Positions 1-8,927 of a stretch of DNA of 64,000 nt are shown one piece after another; position 1 is the stretch's first letter; every line of letters begins with the position of its first letter. Source of the stretch: Pediococcus cellicola (GTDB lineage: Bacteria; Bacillota; Bacilli; Lactobacillales; Lactobacillaceae). The translations under genes and the position numbers were made by a program. The notes beneath the pieces were generated by a model. The model saw only the letters and a list, made by a program, of their open reading frames with translations. It was not told the origin of the DNA and searched no databases. Where the stretch lies: contig NZ_JQBR01000002.1 in assembly GCF_001438655.1 (NCBI RefSeq), positions 30,057-94,056 on the forward strand, in the 5' to 3' direction.

Positions 1-693
1 TGAACCACCGTTATTTGCAACTGATGAGCCACCGTTTGCTTCTGACGAACCGCCATTATTTGCTTCTGATGAACCATTGTTTGCGTTAGACTGTGCAGCT
101 TCAGAAGCTGCCTTTTGTGATGCTAATGTGGACATGTTTGGTCCAAAAACAGCATTACCATCTTTTACAGCTGCGTCAATACCAGCTTGATTTGAAGCTT
201 GTGTTGACTTGTTTGGTCCAAGATTATTTGCAGCATCTTTGCTATCTTGTGCAGCCTGGCTTGAAGCTTGTGTTGATTTATTTGGTCCAAAAACAGCATT
301 ACCATCTTTTACAGCTGCATCAATACCAGCTTGATTTGAAGCTTGTGTTGACTTGTTTGGTCCAAACTTCTCGTTTCCCAAAACTGTTGCACTTGCATAT
401 GACTCAGCTTTTTCCGAAGCTTCTGTTGACTTGTTTGCTCCAAGATTGTTTGCAGCATCTTTGCTGTCTTGAGCTGCTTGATCTGAAGCTTGTGTTGATT
501 TGTTCACACCATATACAGCATTGCCGTCTTTAACAACTGCAGCCTTTGCAGCATTTTGTGAAGCCACCGTTGACTGGTTTGGTGTGCTAGCAACAGTATC
601 AGCATGTACCTGAGTTGCACTTGCCCCTAATGTTAAAGCAGCAACTGCAGCGCCAGCGTATAAAACTGACTTCAATGTATTCTTCTTTGCCAT
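1..693 (-). CDS. Secreted Ser/Ala/Asn-rich repeat surface protein, C-terminus beyond window
   Basis: The frame is open to the window edge, so the C-terminus is not visible. It starts with ATG at 693 after an AGGATGGG-like ribosome site. The first ~32 residues are a Sec signal peptide: MAKKN, a hydrophobic Ala/Leu core, then QVHA just before DTVAS, a likely signal peptidase I site. The mature part is a tandem repeat with a core N-[KQM]-S-T-x-A-S recurring every 23-26 residues; two repeat types alternate, one ending KDGNAVF and one ending KDAANNL. The last visible residues are a Gly/Ser/Asn-rich stretch (repeated NNGGSSEA) that resembles a wall-spanning linker. No enzyme motif is visible. An extracellular or wall-associated structural role is inferred; whether an LPxTG or other anchor follows cannot be seen. 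Confidence 0.85.
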   Translation of the reverse strand, partial: MAKKNTLKSVLYAGAAVAALTLGASATQVHADTVASTPNQSTVASQNAAKAAVVKDGNAVYGVNKSTQASDQAAQDSKDAANNLGANKSTEASEKAESYASATVLGNEKFGPNKSTQASNQAGIDAAVKDGNAVFGPNKSTQASSQAAQDSKDAANNLGPNKSTQASNQAGIDAAVKDGNAVFGPNMSTLASQKAASEAAQSNANNGSSEANNGGSSEANGGSSVANNGGS

Positions 694-779
694 GTAAAAC
701 CCATCCTAGAAAATTAACAAACAAATTTAGTAGATTAATTCCATAAACCCTGTATTTATGTACCGTAACTAACCTACTT

Positions 780-816
780 CACTACGTAGTGTACCTCATA
801 AATAATGTTTTGGCAA
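780..816 (-). promoter_or_regulatory. Promoter of the surface repeat protein with palindrome over -10
   Basis: On the minus strand TTGCCA (816-811) and TACACT (793-788) are separated by 17 bases, about 95 bases before the start codon. The perfect 12-base palindrome CACTACGTAGTG at 780-791 overlaps the -10 box and could be a regulator site. Confidence 0.55.
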
Positions 817-914
817 GATAATTTAGGGGGTGTCACTTTATAGAAAAAAGAGCCAGATCCTTAAAACAAGCGTTTTCATTGGTTTTCAAAAGCTTATGTT
901 ACAAAAATGTAATA

Positions 915-1502
915 TTAATACATAAGATCAAACTTACCTTTGGTGTTCACTTCGTAATCGTGTACTTGCACTAGCTGGCCATTATCGTCCGTTTTGTAAG
1001 CGCCAACTTCAAAAACTTTCTTTTGCGAGACTCTGCTTATTTTCACTTTAATAAATTTATATTTTTTGACTTCTTGTTCCGTACCTTGCTTATCGTAATA
1101 GTTCTTAACAATTGCAACAGCTTTTTTACTGGTCATCCCAGCAGTTTTCTTCTTTGAACTTGCTTTTTTGGCGCTTGATTCTTTCTTTTGTTGAGCTTCT
1201 TGCGTATTCGAATGTCCCCAGAATCTGTTTTTAACCGTCTGAACAACTTGTGTGGTTCTTCCCCAAAGATCAAGACTAGGTAAGCTCTTTTGTGGCAAGA
1301 AATGCCCGTACCCCAAATCTCCGGCTAAAATAAGTACCAAAACTATCAAAATCAATCGGGTTCTTTTAATCACGTGATCCAATGCATTTACGGCATGACG
1401 TCCTACTTTTTGCCGAGCATATTTTGAATAGGAGATATAGAAAACAACTAGAACTAACAAAATTAAAGCGCCTATTCCCCAAGCAATCACCTTATAATTC
1501 AT
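915..1502 (-). CDS. Membrane protein of unknown function with two TM segments
   Basis: 195 residues. Two hydrophobic segments (about residues 5-24 and 48-66) are separated by a short basic loop; the second is followed by a Ser/Lys-rich stretch (about 110-125) and a soluble C-terminal part of about 75 residues with many Lys and Val. The C-terminal part has alternating beta-like composition (KYKFIKVKISRV) and may be an extracytoplasmic domain. I do not recognise a named family with confidence. It stands alone, separated from the cyclophilin gene upstream by a hairpin at 1618-1648. The function is unknown; the membrane location is well supported by hydrophobicity. Confidence 0.8.
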   Translation of the reverse strand: MNYKVIAWGIGALILLVLVVFYISYSKYARQKVGRHAVNALDHVIKRTRLILIVLVLILAGDLGYGHFLPQKSLPSLDLWGRTTQVVQTVKNRFWGHSNTQEAQQKKESSAKKASSKKKTAGMTSKKAVAIVKNYYDKQGTEQEVKKYKFIKVKISRVSQKKVFEVGAYKTDDNGQLVQVHDYEVNTKGKFDLMY

Positions 1503-1617
1503 AGCACTACCTCCACTATATCGATAACAGAATTAATTATATCAGTTATCTATCTGGAGTAAACGACTTTTTTGGTTATTTTACAACCTTGCGTCCTCAA
1601 CCTAGGGAATTAAAAGA

Positions 1618-1648
1618 AGCGTAACGTCCTCTAACAGGACATTACGCT
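1618..1648. terminator. Rho-independent terminator after the cyclophilin gene
   Basis: Inverted repeat with 13-base arms (1618-1630 and 1636-1648, one mismatch) around a 5-base loop, just downstream of the stop codon of the minus-strand cyclophilin gene. On the minus strand it is followed by CTTTTAATT. Confidence 0.7.
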
Positions 1649-1653
1649 ATTTG

Positions 1654-2244
1654 CTACTTATCATTTTCAATCAAAATACTTTTAATTGTGACATCTTCAT
1701 TGGGTTTATCTTGGGCATTGCGCGCAACTTTACTAATTGCTTCTACAACATCCATCCCTGTCACAACTTGGCCGAACACCGTGTGGCGATGATCTAGCCA
1801 AGGAGTGCCACCGTTTTTATAGGCTTCCACAATTTCTTCTGGATAGCCAGCTTGTTGCATACTTGGAACCATATCAGGTTGAATATGTTCATTAGACACA
1901 ATGAAGAATTGGCTGCCATTCGTATTTGGACCAGCGTTAGCCATTGATAAGGCACCCTTTAAATTGAAGACTTCGTTAGAAAATTCATCTTCAAATTCGT
2001 GACCGAAACTGCTTTGACCACCAGCACCTGTACCAGTTGGATCGCCGCCTTGGATCATAAAATCAGGAATGACACGATGGAAAATAATACCATCATAGTA
2101 TCCTTGTTGTGCTAAAGTTACAAAGTTCTCCACGGCTTTGGGTGCCTGTTCTGGAAAAAGTTGGATGGTGATTTCACCATGATTAGTTTGAATGGTCGCC
2201 TTTGGACCAGTTGCTGTAGATAAATCAAGTTGTGGATAAGTCAT
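1654..2244 (-). CDS. ppiB: Cyclophilin-type peptidyl-prolyl cis-trans isomerase
   Basis: 196 residues, cytoplasmic (no signal peptide). Catalyses cis-trans isomerisation of Xaa-Pro bonds and helps protein folding. Diagnostic cyclophilin motifs are present in order: FHRVIPDFMIQGGDPTGTG (about residues 55-73), then the AMANAGPNTNGSQFFI-like block (ALSMANAGPNTNGSQFFI, about 98-115), then HTVFGQVVTGMDVV. The catalytic Arg of FHRV and the Gln/Phe of SQFFI are intact. An insertion between the SQFFI block and the DHRHTVFG block (about residues 120-150) is typical for small bacterial homologues from lactobacilli. It lies 22 bases downstream of the ABC exporter gene on the same strand and may be partly co-transcribed. 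The symbol is by family similarity. Confidence 0.93.
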   Translation of the reverse strand: MTYPQLDLSTATGPKATIQTNHGEITIQLFPEQAPKAVENFVTLAQQGYYDGIIFHRVIPDFMIQGGDPTGTGAGGQSSFGHEFEDEFSNEVFNLKGALSMANAGPNTNGSQFFIVSNEHIQPDMVPSMQQAGYPEEIVEAYKNGGTPWLDHRHTVFGQVVTGMDVVEAISKVARNAQDKPNEDVTIKSILIENDK

Positions 2245-2266
2245 TATTTTCTCCTTTTAAATTAAA

Positions 2267-4249
2267 TTAGTCTGCCGACAAGGCATCAATGGTGTTTAAC
2301 CGTGAAGCACGCCGGGCTGGTAACAAGGCCGCGATAAACGAAATCACAATCGCAATAATCACCGTTGTGATCACATTCCCCCAGGTCACTTGAACCATAT
2401 TAAATTTCACAATACTGTACAGGACTTGGTTCAGCCAAATACTTACTCCCCAAGCAATAATTAGCGCTAGGGCTGCTGAAAACAGACCAATAAAGACTGA
2501 TTCAGCCGTAAACAGGCGACGAATATCTTTTCGACGTTCCCCCAACGCCCTTAGAATTCCAATCTCTTTGGTTCGTTCAGATACTGACATATACATCGTC
2601 ACGATGATCATGAGTGCCGAAACAATCAAAGAAATGCCTGCAATTGAGGCCAGGATTATTGAGGCAACCGATACATATTGGTTCACTGTATCTAGAATAT
2701 CGCCAACTGTGATGGCCCCCATCACATACTTGCCATTCTCTTTAATGTTGTTAACCTCTTTGGCAACCTTTTTGACTACTTCAGTATTAGCCGCATTCAA
2801 AGAGACAAAATTTGCATCTGTGGACGCATTACCCTTCTTGAGCAAATCACGCATTGTTTGGTAACTCGTCGCCGTTATGGCACCGGCTTGCCCCCCGTTG
2901 GCAAAACCAACCACTTTTAGATTAGCACTTATTTGCACGGGATTATTATGGGCATCAATCCAAGGAATACTTAGCTTGACCGTTTTTCCCAATAACTGCT
3001 TATAGGTTTTATCACTAGTCAAGGCAATGGCTTGCGACTTATCGATCATAATTTCGTTATGACCTGGTTTGTGTCCCGTTTTTACGGTATCTTTCGCGTA
3101 TGCATTGGTCCAACTCTGAAATCCAGAACCATTTTGACTCTTCTTATTATAGGAAAGCGTAAAGTTACTAAATTGATAACCAGGTTCAACTTTATCCACA
3201 TTTTTCAGAGATTTTAGTTTGTTTACCTGACTATCTTTTATCAGCAACTTCGACGGATTATTTGCATACTCACTAATGGATTGCTGTAGCTTCGTCATAC
3301 TTGATTTTTTACCGCTCGGATTTTTCAAGACCGTGACGGCCTGCGGATTTACCATTGATGTAATTTGGTCTTGAATAAAGGAATTAACTCCGTTTCCAAG
3401 CCCGCTAAATAGCAAAACGGCAAATAACCCAATGGCAGTTCCCAGCATAATCAAAGAATTACGCCAAAAATTAAAGGAAAGATGTTGAAAAGCATTTCGA
3501 TAACTCGAAACCCGGGATAAAACTTTGGGTTTGAACGCCGGCTCTTCTTTTTTGACGGGATAGGGTGCCTTTATCCGTTTATCGTCATCAATTTTGCCAT
3601 CCACCAGATGTACAATACGTGTGCCGTGATCGGCTACTTCTTGAGAATGAGTCACCGCAATGACTAATTTTCCCTGAGACGCAATGTCACTTAAAATTTC
3701 TAAAACTTCAGCCGTATTCACCGAATCTAAAGCACCCGTGGGTTCATCGGCGATAATGATTTCAGGATCACTTGCTAAAGCCCGAGCAATTGCGACACGT
3801 TGCTTTTGTCCACCAGAAAGTTGATTTGGGTGTTTCTTAATTTGATCACCTAAGCCAACCTGCTGTAACAATTCAATGGCTCGCTTTTTCCGCTCACTCG
3901 CATTCAAAGTTGTCATATTTAATGAAACCAAGACGTTATCCACAATGTTTAAGTGGCTAATTAAATTATAGGATTGATAGATGTAGCCGATGGTTCCACG
4001 GCGATAATCATCTAATTGTTTTTCTTTTTTATGATCGAGTTTCTGACCATCAAAGATCACTTGACCTTCAAAATTACGATCAAGTCCCCCAATGATGTTC
4101 ATTAAAGTTGATTTTCCCCCACCAGACTCCCCAAGAATGGAGACAAATTCGCCCAGCTCAAAATTTAAATTAATACCGTTTAATACGGGAAATTCTTCTT
4201 TACCTAAATAATAAGATTTATGAATATCATGCAGCTCAAGAAATGCCAA
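2267..4249 (-). CDS. MacB-type ABC exporter, fused ATPase and FtsX-like permease
   Basis: 660 residues. The N-terminal ~230 residues are an ABC ATPase with Walker [10 protein letters not shown] (about 40-48), signature LSGGQKQR, and Walker [13 protein letters not shown]; the C-terminal half is a MacB/FtsX permease with one TM near 265-285, a large extracytoplasmic domain (about 290-520) and three TMs near 530-555, 585-610 and 630-650. This layout matches the MacB/YknYZ family, which exports or extracts peptides, or signals to cell-wall processes. The start is TTG with a GGAAAGGGG ribosome site. A strong promoter precedes it (4310-4338). No two-component system or accessory membrane-fusion gene is next to it. 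The substrate is unknown; an antimicrobial peptide or wall-stress role is inferred from the family. Confidence 0.9.
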   Translation of the reverse strand: MAFLELHDIHKSYYLGKEEFPVLNGINLNFELGEFVSILGESGGGKSTLMNIIGGLDRNFEGQVIFDGQKLDHKKEKQLDDYRRGTIGYIYQSYNLISHLNIVDNVLVSLNMTTLNASERKKRAIELLQQVGLGDQIKKHPNQLSGGQKQRVAIARALASDPEIIIADEPTGALDSVNTAEVLEILSDIASQGKLVIAVTHSQEVADHGTRIVHLVDGKIDDDKRIKAPYPVKKEEPAFKPKVLSRVSSYRNAFQHLSFNFWRNSLIMLGTAIGLFAVLLFSGLGNGVNSFIQDQITSMVNPQAVTVLKNPSGKKSSMTKLQQSISEYANNPSKLLIKDSQVNKLKSLKNVDKVEPGYQFSNFTLSYNKKSQNGSGFQSWTNAYAKDTVKTGHKPGHNEIMIDKSQAIALTSDKTYKQLLGKTVKLSIPWIDAHNNPVQISANLKVVGFANGGQAGAITATSYQTMRDLLKKGNASTDANFVSLNAANTEVVKKVAKEVNNIKENGKYVMGAITVGDILDTVNQYVSVASIILASIAGISLIVSALMIIVTMYMSVSERTKEIGILRALGERRKDIRRLFTAESVFIGLFSAALALIIAWGVSIWLNQVLYSIVKFNMVQVTWGNVITTVIIAIVISFIAALLPARRASRLNTIDALSAD

Positions 4250-4309
4250 GGTATGTGCCCCTTTCCTGCTTGCCTAGCAACTTACAAACTTTACATAGAA
4301 CGGTAGCTA

Positions 4310-4338
4310 ACTATATAGAAATACCCGGTCTGTGTCAA
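4310..4338 (-). promoter_or_regulatory. Promoter of the MacB-type exporter
   Basis: Minus-strand TTGACA (4338-4333), 17-base spacer, TATAGT (4315-4310). Near-consensus sigma-A promoter about 60 bases upstream of the TTG start. Confidence 0.75.
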
Positions 4339-4381
4339 TTAGAAACACCCGCGAAACAAGAAGTAATCGCTTTTATTTTCG

Positions 4382-4410
4382 TTGCATCCTCTTGTAATTC
4401 TCTTTACACT
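4382..4410 (+). promoter_or_regulatory. Promoter of the alpha/beta hydrolase gene
   Basis: TTGCAT (4382-4387), 17-base spacer, TACACT (4405-4410), followed by the AAAGGAGG ribosome site at 4433-4440. Confidence 0.65.
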
Positions 4411-4448
4411 TAATATAGGTAGTTTTTTAGTCAAAGGAGGTCTTATTT

Positions 4449-5414
4449 TTGGCAAATCATAGCATCCACTTTCACGACTATATCCAGTTAAACGGCATTC
4501 AACAATGGGTGACAATTTCTAGTACTTCACGGGCCAATCCTATTTTGTTGGTCATCCATGGCGGTCCGGGGTCAACCTACTCGATGTTTGAAGATGCCAC
4601 ACAACAATTTGCACGCCAATTCACGGTAGTGCACTGGGACCAACGTGGCGCTGGCAAAACCTATCGTAAACAAAAAGTCGTTCCACGAAACTTGCAAACT
4701 CTAGTGGAAGACGGCTTAACCCTTACTCAAAAATTAAAACGTGTCTTCCCCGATGTCCCCATCATTTTATGGGGCAGTTCAATTGGCAGTATTCTTGCTA
4801 ATCTTATGGTCCAACAAGGCGAAAATCTCTATGATCTGTATGTCGCAACTGAGCAGATGACACAAGATTCTCATCAGTTTGCCTATGACCAGTTGTTAGC
4901 TGAAACGAAGCATCAATCTTTACGCCGCCATTGGTTACAAAAACTGCCGGCAGATGCGCATCACTGGACGGCAAAGCAAATCAATCAATTCAACATTTTT
5001 TCAGCTATCCAAAGGTCGGACGTGCCGAATATGGTCACAACCTTATTTATAAAAAATATGCTTCAAAACCGAGACTACAGTTGGCAAGATTGTCTCGCAT
5101 TTATTCAAGGAATGCGGGCATCTTATCGTGCACTGCATAAAGAGCTAGATGCCTTTGATTATCGTCGGCTTTTGACCAAAATTGGTATGCCATTCGTGAT
5201 TTTTCAAGGTGCACATGATCCAATTACGCCTGCACAGGCAACCCAACGCTATTTTGATCAAGTGCAAGCCCCGGTTAAAAAGTTGTTCATTGTTCCGGGA
5301 GCGGGCCATTTGTGTCTTTTTGCACGACCCAAAGAAGTAAGCGAGTTACGGCGTCTAGTCTTCGCCAATAAGTATGACGATCGCGGATGTCGTCCCCGCA
5401 GAAATCTCGCTTAG
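4449..5414 (+). CDS. Alpha/beta hydrolase, prolyl iminopeptidase-like (S33 family)
   Basis: 321 residues starting with TTG, 8 bases after a perfect AAAGGAGG site; the first ATG codons lie too far inside to be better choices. Motifs of the S33 prolyl aminopeptidase family: HGGPG (oxyanion loop, about residues 37-41), DQRGAGKT (about 75-82), the nucleophile elbow GSSIG with catalytic Ser (about 118), Asp in GAHDPITP (about 256-263) and His in GAGHLC (about 284). All three catalytic residues are therefore present. Such enzymes release N-terminal proline or hydrolyse small amides and esters in the cytoplasm. The cap region is shorter than in true PepI, so the peptidase specificity is uncertain. 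Divergent from the ABC exporter. Confidence 0.87.
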   Translation: MANHSIHFHDYIQLNGIQQWVTISSTSRANPILLVIHGGPGSTYSMFEDATQQFARQFTVVHWDQRGAGKTYRKQKVVPRNLQTLVEDGLTLTQKLKRVFPDVPIILWGSSIGSILANLMVQQGENLYDLYVATEQMTQDSHQFAYDQLLAETKHQSLRRHWLQKLPADAHHWTAKQINQFNIFSAIQRSDVPNMVTTLFIKNMLQNRDYSWQDCLAFIQGMRASYRALHKELDAFDYRRLLTKIGMPFVIFQGAHDPITPAQATQRYFDQVQAPVKKLFIVPGAGHLCLFARPKEVSELRRLVFANKYDDRGCRPRRNLA

Positions 5415-5451
5415 ATCTAGGGAGACGTTTCAAGGATAATTTGACAAAAAA

Positions 5452-5500
5452 AGCCCAGCAACCTCTACCAATCTTGGTAAATGGTTTGCTGGACGTTTTG
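5452..5500. terminator. Bidirectional terminator
   Basis: Stem with CCAGCA (5455-5460) and TGCTGG (5487-5492) as outer arms, an A-run before it and a T-rich run (GTTTTGTTTTT) after it. It lies between two convergent genes and can serve both strands. Confidence 0.75.
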
Positions 5501-5510
5501 TTTTTATCAG

Positions 5511-6068
5511 TTACTTCTTGTAACGATTGATTAAACGTACAAAGGTATCCATCGCACTTTGTAAGAAACCAAGGGTGCCTTCATTTGTAATCTTCAAATT
5601 ATCATCCAAGATATTTGTGACATTACCTAAGTAGACTTCTGGTTGTTGAACCACTGGCATGTTCAAAAATACTAAGGATTGACGTAAATGATGGTTTGCA
5701 CCAAAACCACTAATAGCACCAGGAGAAACACTCAAGATAATAGCTGGTTTCTTATCCCAAACACTCGCACCATATGGACGTGAACCCACATCAATGGCAT
5801 TCTTCAAAACACCCGGAATGGAACGATTATATTCTGGTGTTGCGAAAATAACAGCATCAACACTTTGTACTTCTTCACGGAATTTCTTCCAGTTTTCTGG
5901 TGCCCGGTTTTCATCATCTAAATCTTGATTATATAAATCAAGATCACCGATATTAATTTCCTTAACTTCATAATCTTTAGGCAAAAGCGCTGCAGTTTGT
6001 CTGGCAACGGCTCTTGTATATGAATTTTTACGTAAACTTCCGACAATTAATCCAACTGTTGTTGACAT
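5511..6068 (-). CDS. NADPH-dependent FMN reductase (flavodoxin-like fold)
   Basis: 185 residues. The N-terminus GLIVGSLRKNSYTRAVAR is the FMN phosphate-binding loop of the NADPH-dependent FMN reductase family (GSLRxxSxxR), and TPEYNRSIPGVLKNAID (about residues 77-93) is the second family signature around the isoalloxazine ring. Members reduce FMN, quinones, azo dyes or chromate with NAD(P)H in the cytoplasm. Length matches the family (about 180). It is a single-gene unit, convergent with the hydrolase gene and separated from it by a shared terminator. The physiological substrate cannot be read from the sequence; an oxidative or quinone stress role is the usual assumption. Confidence 0.9.
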   Translation of the reverse strand: MSTTVGLIVGSLRKNSYTRAVARQTAALLPKDYEVKEINIGDLDLYNQDLDDENRAPENWKKFREEVQSVDAVIFATPEYNRSIPGVLKNAIDVGSRPYGASVWDKKPAIILSVSPGAISGFGANHHLRQSLVFLNMPVVQQPEVYLGNVTNILDDNLKITNEGTLGFLQSAMDTFVRLINRYKK

Positions 6069-6297
6069 AGGTAATCCCTCATTTCTTATTTACTATTTGT
6101 AAGTATAACGACTTAGAACCAAAAAAGCCAATATTTATTCTCGACCATATTAAAAATTTAACGACCTCTTACTCCCGTTCGTTTGCGTCACTCCTTTTTC
6201 TGCAACCTAAGCTGAAATTCTATTTCTTTAATGATTTTTTTAGGCAATTGCGCTATGCTCTTTTTAATAAAATTAACTTCGTCGTGGAGGCGTTAAA

Positions 6298-6735
6298 ATG
6301 AAAATCTTCCGTTATGTCACACGCATGCTTACACAAACCATCTATACAGTCCTGCTGATCTATTTTTTTAGTGCAGATAATAATTTTGAATATCATTTCA
6401 CCGTCAATTGGTTCATCATTTGGCTGGGCGTTTCCTGGTTTTGCCAATTCTATTTAATGCACTTTCCTAAGTTACTAATTGGACCCGATTCCTCTATACA
6501 ACAACTAGGCGCTAAGCAGCGACTTGCTGACCACACACGCAATCATAAGGCCGATAAATGGGGCACCACAAATACCTACAATTTAGGTGACACCATTGAT
6601 TCGGCTGAAACCGAATCTGACAGTCTTGTCTATAGCGTAATGGTGCACTTGGTTTATAACCTTTTAGGACCTCTAATCTTCATCATTATCTTTGGTTTTC
6701 ACTGGTATCAAAAAAATCACGATCCAAAAAAATAA
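6298..6735 (+). CDS. Small membrane protein of unknown function
   Basis: 145 residues, ATG preceded by GTGGAGG with 8 bases spacing. Two N-terminal hydrophobic segments (about 12-26 and 35-58), a hydrophilic middle part (about 65-110, containing NTYNLGDTIDSAETESDS) and one C-terminal TM (about 114-135). So it has about three membrane spans with a charged loop between the second and third. I do not recognise the family. It is monocistronic, with a terminator directly after the stop codon. The 229 bases before it contain no gene that I can see. Confidence 0.75.
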   Translation: MKIFRYVTRMLTQTIYTVLLIYFFSADNNFEYHFTVNWFIIWLGVSWFCQFYLMHFPKLLIGPDSSIQQLGAKQRLADHTRNHKADKWGTTNTYNLGDTIDSAETESDSLVYSVMVHLVYNLLGPLIFIIIFGFHWYQKNHDPKK

Positions 6736-6770
6736 ATCGTATTCCCAACTGGGAAACAGATTTATTTTTT
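6731..6770 (+). terminator. Rho-independent terminator
   Basis: AATAAATC (6731-6738) pairs with GATTTATT (6759-6766), followed by TTTT; it overlaps the stop codon of the preceding membrane protein gene. The inner arms TTCCC/GGGAA extend the stem. Confidence 0.8.
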
Positions 6771-6780
6771 TCACCTCATT

Positions 6781-7170
6781 TTAGTTTTTGCCTCGAACCA
6801 CCGGACGCCAAAATTTATCAACTTTAGCTTTGTCCTGAATGTTAAATTCAATCATTTGTTTCAATAGTTCATAATTAAATGGCTCACCCCATGGCATCCG
6901 TACGATTCCCTTTGTGTGATCAATTTTGGCAGCCTTTAAATCAGCTTCGAAATGACTAATTCCAGCTTCTTCAGGTGTAAATGCTAAATGCTTTTTTGAA
7001 ACACTAAAACCAATAATAAACGTACCGTGGTCAGTAAACATCGGTTGATTCCAAGCGATTCGTGTTTTTAATTGCGGAAAATTATCACTTACCCAGAAGA
7101 GCACTTCTTTCACACGCGCACGGTGCTCAGGATCATCGATCGCATGAATAAAATCCGTAAAAGTGTCCAT
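6781..7170 (-). CDS. DUF1801 / YdhG-like iron-chaperone fold protein
   Basis: The best start is ATG 7170, which has an AGGGGGTG ribosome site; an upstream in-frame start (7257) would add 29 residues unlike the family. The 129-residue product has the DUF1801 pattern: an N-terminal helix with FTDFIHAID, then RIAWNQPMFTDHG, then FSVSKKHLAFTP, and a C-terminal MPWGEPFNYELLKQMI block. The domain resembles the frataxin fold and B. subtilis YdhG/Fra, which has been described as an iron chaperone; no metal ligands can be confirmed from sequence. Single-gene unit, cytoplasmic. Confidence 0.82.
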   Translation of the reverse strand: MDTFTDFIHAIDDPEHRARVKEVLFWVSDNFPQLKTRIAWNQPMFTDHGTFIIGFSVSKKHLAFTPEEAGISHFEADLKAAKIDHTKGIVRMPWGEPFNYELLKQMIEFNIQDKAKVDKFWRPVVRGKN

Positions 7171-7312
7171 GCTAAGGCACCCCCTACTAGTTATTTTGAG
7201 GCCAGTATACCGTATTTGGCTCTGGCTTCCTAATAAAAGAAACTGAAATTTTTTCAACAGAGCTGTTGTAGAACTAATGCTTATTTTTTGAAGTATAAAC
7301 GCTTAACCAAAA

Positions 7313-7342
7313 AGGCCATTTGAAATTCATTTCAAATAGCCT
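7313..7342 (-). terminator. Terminator of the PTS sugar operon
   Basis: 13-base arms (7313-7325, 7330-7342, one mismatch) with a TTCA loop, followed on the minus strand by TTTTTGG. It lies about 120 bases past the last operon gene. Confidence 0.75.
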
Positions 7343-7460
7343 AATTTTTCATAAAAGCCTGATGCAATCATTTAAATATGGTAATGATCTTTAATTGGTT
7401 TTAAAGGGGGACTACGCGCTACTTTAATTTCAAATCATTTCTACATCCAGCCGTTAAAAT

Positions 7461-8927
7461 CTAACACTCAAATTTGATTTTTGTTTCATACAGCGGCTTA
7501 TATTGATGCTCATAAATATCAAGAATCTTTCGTACCAAATTATTTGATTGTGGAAAATAATACTTTCCAGGAGTGACACTTTCAACCTTATAGTCGTTAT
7601 CCGCCGTTAACGCAATCACATTTGCACCTCTTGACACGGCCTCTGGCGTATCCATTGCCTTAACATTAACATTTAACAAATCAGCTCTTAATTGCACCCA
7701 GAGTGGATCCTTAGTCGCTGGTCCAATAAGCTTAACTTCTCGGACCTCATTTTCTGTGAGCGAATCTAAGGCATGCTTTAACTCAAAGGTCAATCCCAAG
7801 AATAAGCCAAACACTAGCTCTTTTAATGACGTTTCATTGTCAATACCATACCATAGTCCCTTCGTATTTATAGATTTAAACGGACTACCACTACCACTGA
7901 AATGTGGAATAATAAAATTAATACGATCAAAAGAAATATTTTCTTTCATATAATCCTGATTCACATCATTTACCAATTGCATAAATTGGTCTGAAGATAA
8001 TTTATAGTTTTTCATGAACCATTCAATAACCGAGCCAGCAGATGGCAGTGCTGTAAATATGGTATTATATGCAGGATTTACATAAACACCATATGCAACT
8101 CCTTTTTTGACATCATCCGTTACCATATTTAAAGATTTAGAAAGTAGTAAAACTGCTTCTGTCGTTCCGGTCGAATCCAGTAATTCACCTTGTTGTTGTC
8201 TACTTGAAAATGAGCCAACCATATGATCATGACCCGCAATAGTTACACCAACATTCTGAGAAATTCCCAACTCGTTTGAGACGTCTGGCAATACCCTGCC
8301 TATGATCATACCTGCAGAATATATTTTAGGAAACAAAACCTTATTTATACCAAAAATTTTTTTAACCTTGTCAGACCATTTTCTCTTTTTCACATCTAAA
8401 ACTTGAGTACGACTCGCAATTGAATACTCTGTAGCCTTTTTACCAGTAAAACGATAAACTATATAATCTGGGATACACAGCCACGTATACTCTTGGGAAG
8501 AATCAACACCATTATTGAACAGCCACCGAATTTTACTTGCTGAGTAGTGAGCATGAGGTGGAATTCCTGTAATGCCATATATAGATTGTCTTTCTGCCTG
8601 TGATAATGCATCTATAACGTCTTGTGATCTAGTATCAAACCAAGCAATCATTTGAGAAGCTTTCTTTCCGTGCTCATCAATCAGCACACCTGCCTCACCA
8701 ACACTGGCAATCGAAATTTTTGTTATTGAGCTTTTATTGGAGAGGTCAAAACTCTTGATAGTTTTTTTGATAGTCTGTACAAGTTTATCTGGATCAAAGT
8801 CCGTCATTTCACCATTAACATTTTTGGGCGTTCTGAACTTTTTCTGTTCTAAGGGTTGAGTAGTTGTTGCATTCTCCCAAATTGACACTTTGGTATTAGT
8901 AGTGCCGACATCAATTGTCAGATTCAT
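7461..8927 (-). CDS. FGGY-family carbohydrate kinase
   Basis: 488 residues, the usual FGGY length. The N-terminal phosphate-binding loop IDVGTTNTKV (about 4-13), the DTRSQ helix after MIAWFDTR (about 94-105), the substrate loop IPPHAHYSASKIRWL, and the second ATPase lobe GHDHMVGSF (about 233-241), DSTGTTEAVLL (about 248-258) and SGSGSP are all present. It phosphorylates a sugar, polyol or related hydroxyl with ATP in the cytoplasm. It overlaps the PTS IIC gene by 17 bases and is the last gene of the operon. The substrate is not identified: relatives include xylulo-, glucono-, glycero- and AI-2 kinases. A kinase at the end of a PTS operon suggests that it either makes a bisphosphate from the PTS product or acts on a second, non-PTS substrate. 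Confidence 0.88.
   Translation of the reverse strand: MNLTIDVGTTNTKVSIWENATTTQPLEQKKFRTPKNVNGEMTDFDPDKLVQTIKKTIKSFDLSNKSSITKISIASVGEAGVLIDEHGKKASQMIAWFDTRSQDVIDALSQAERQSIYGITGIPPHAHYSASKIRWLFNNGVDSSQEYTWLCIPDYIVYRFTGKKATEYSIASRTQVLDVKKRKWSDKVKKIFGINKVLFPKIYSAGMIIGRVLPDVSNELGISQNVGVTIAGHDHMVGSFSSRQQQGELLDSTGTTEAVLLLSKSLNMVTDDVKKGVAYGVYVNPAYNTIFTALPSAGSVIEWFMKNYKLSSDQFMQLVNDVNQDYMKENISFDRINFIIPHFSGSGSPFKSINTKGLWYGIDNETSLKELVFGLFLGLTFELKHALDSLTENEVREVKLIGPATKDPLWVQLRADLLNVNVKAMDTPEAVSRGANVIALTADNDYKVESVTPGKYYFPQSNNLVRKILDIYEHQYKPLYETKIKFEC

Noticed and set aside
93-533. Long open frame on the plus strand inside the surface repeat gene
   Set aside because: It is Leu/Gln-rich and periodic only because it runs opposite the tandem repeats; the minus-strand frame has signal peptide, ribosome site and promoter.
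7461-8927. AI-2 kinase LsrK
   Set aside because: The FGGY fold fits, but no lsr transporter or LsrF/LsrG genes are nearby and the context is a PTS operon.
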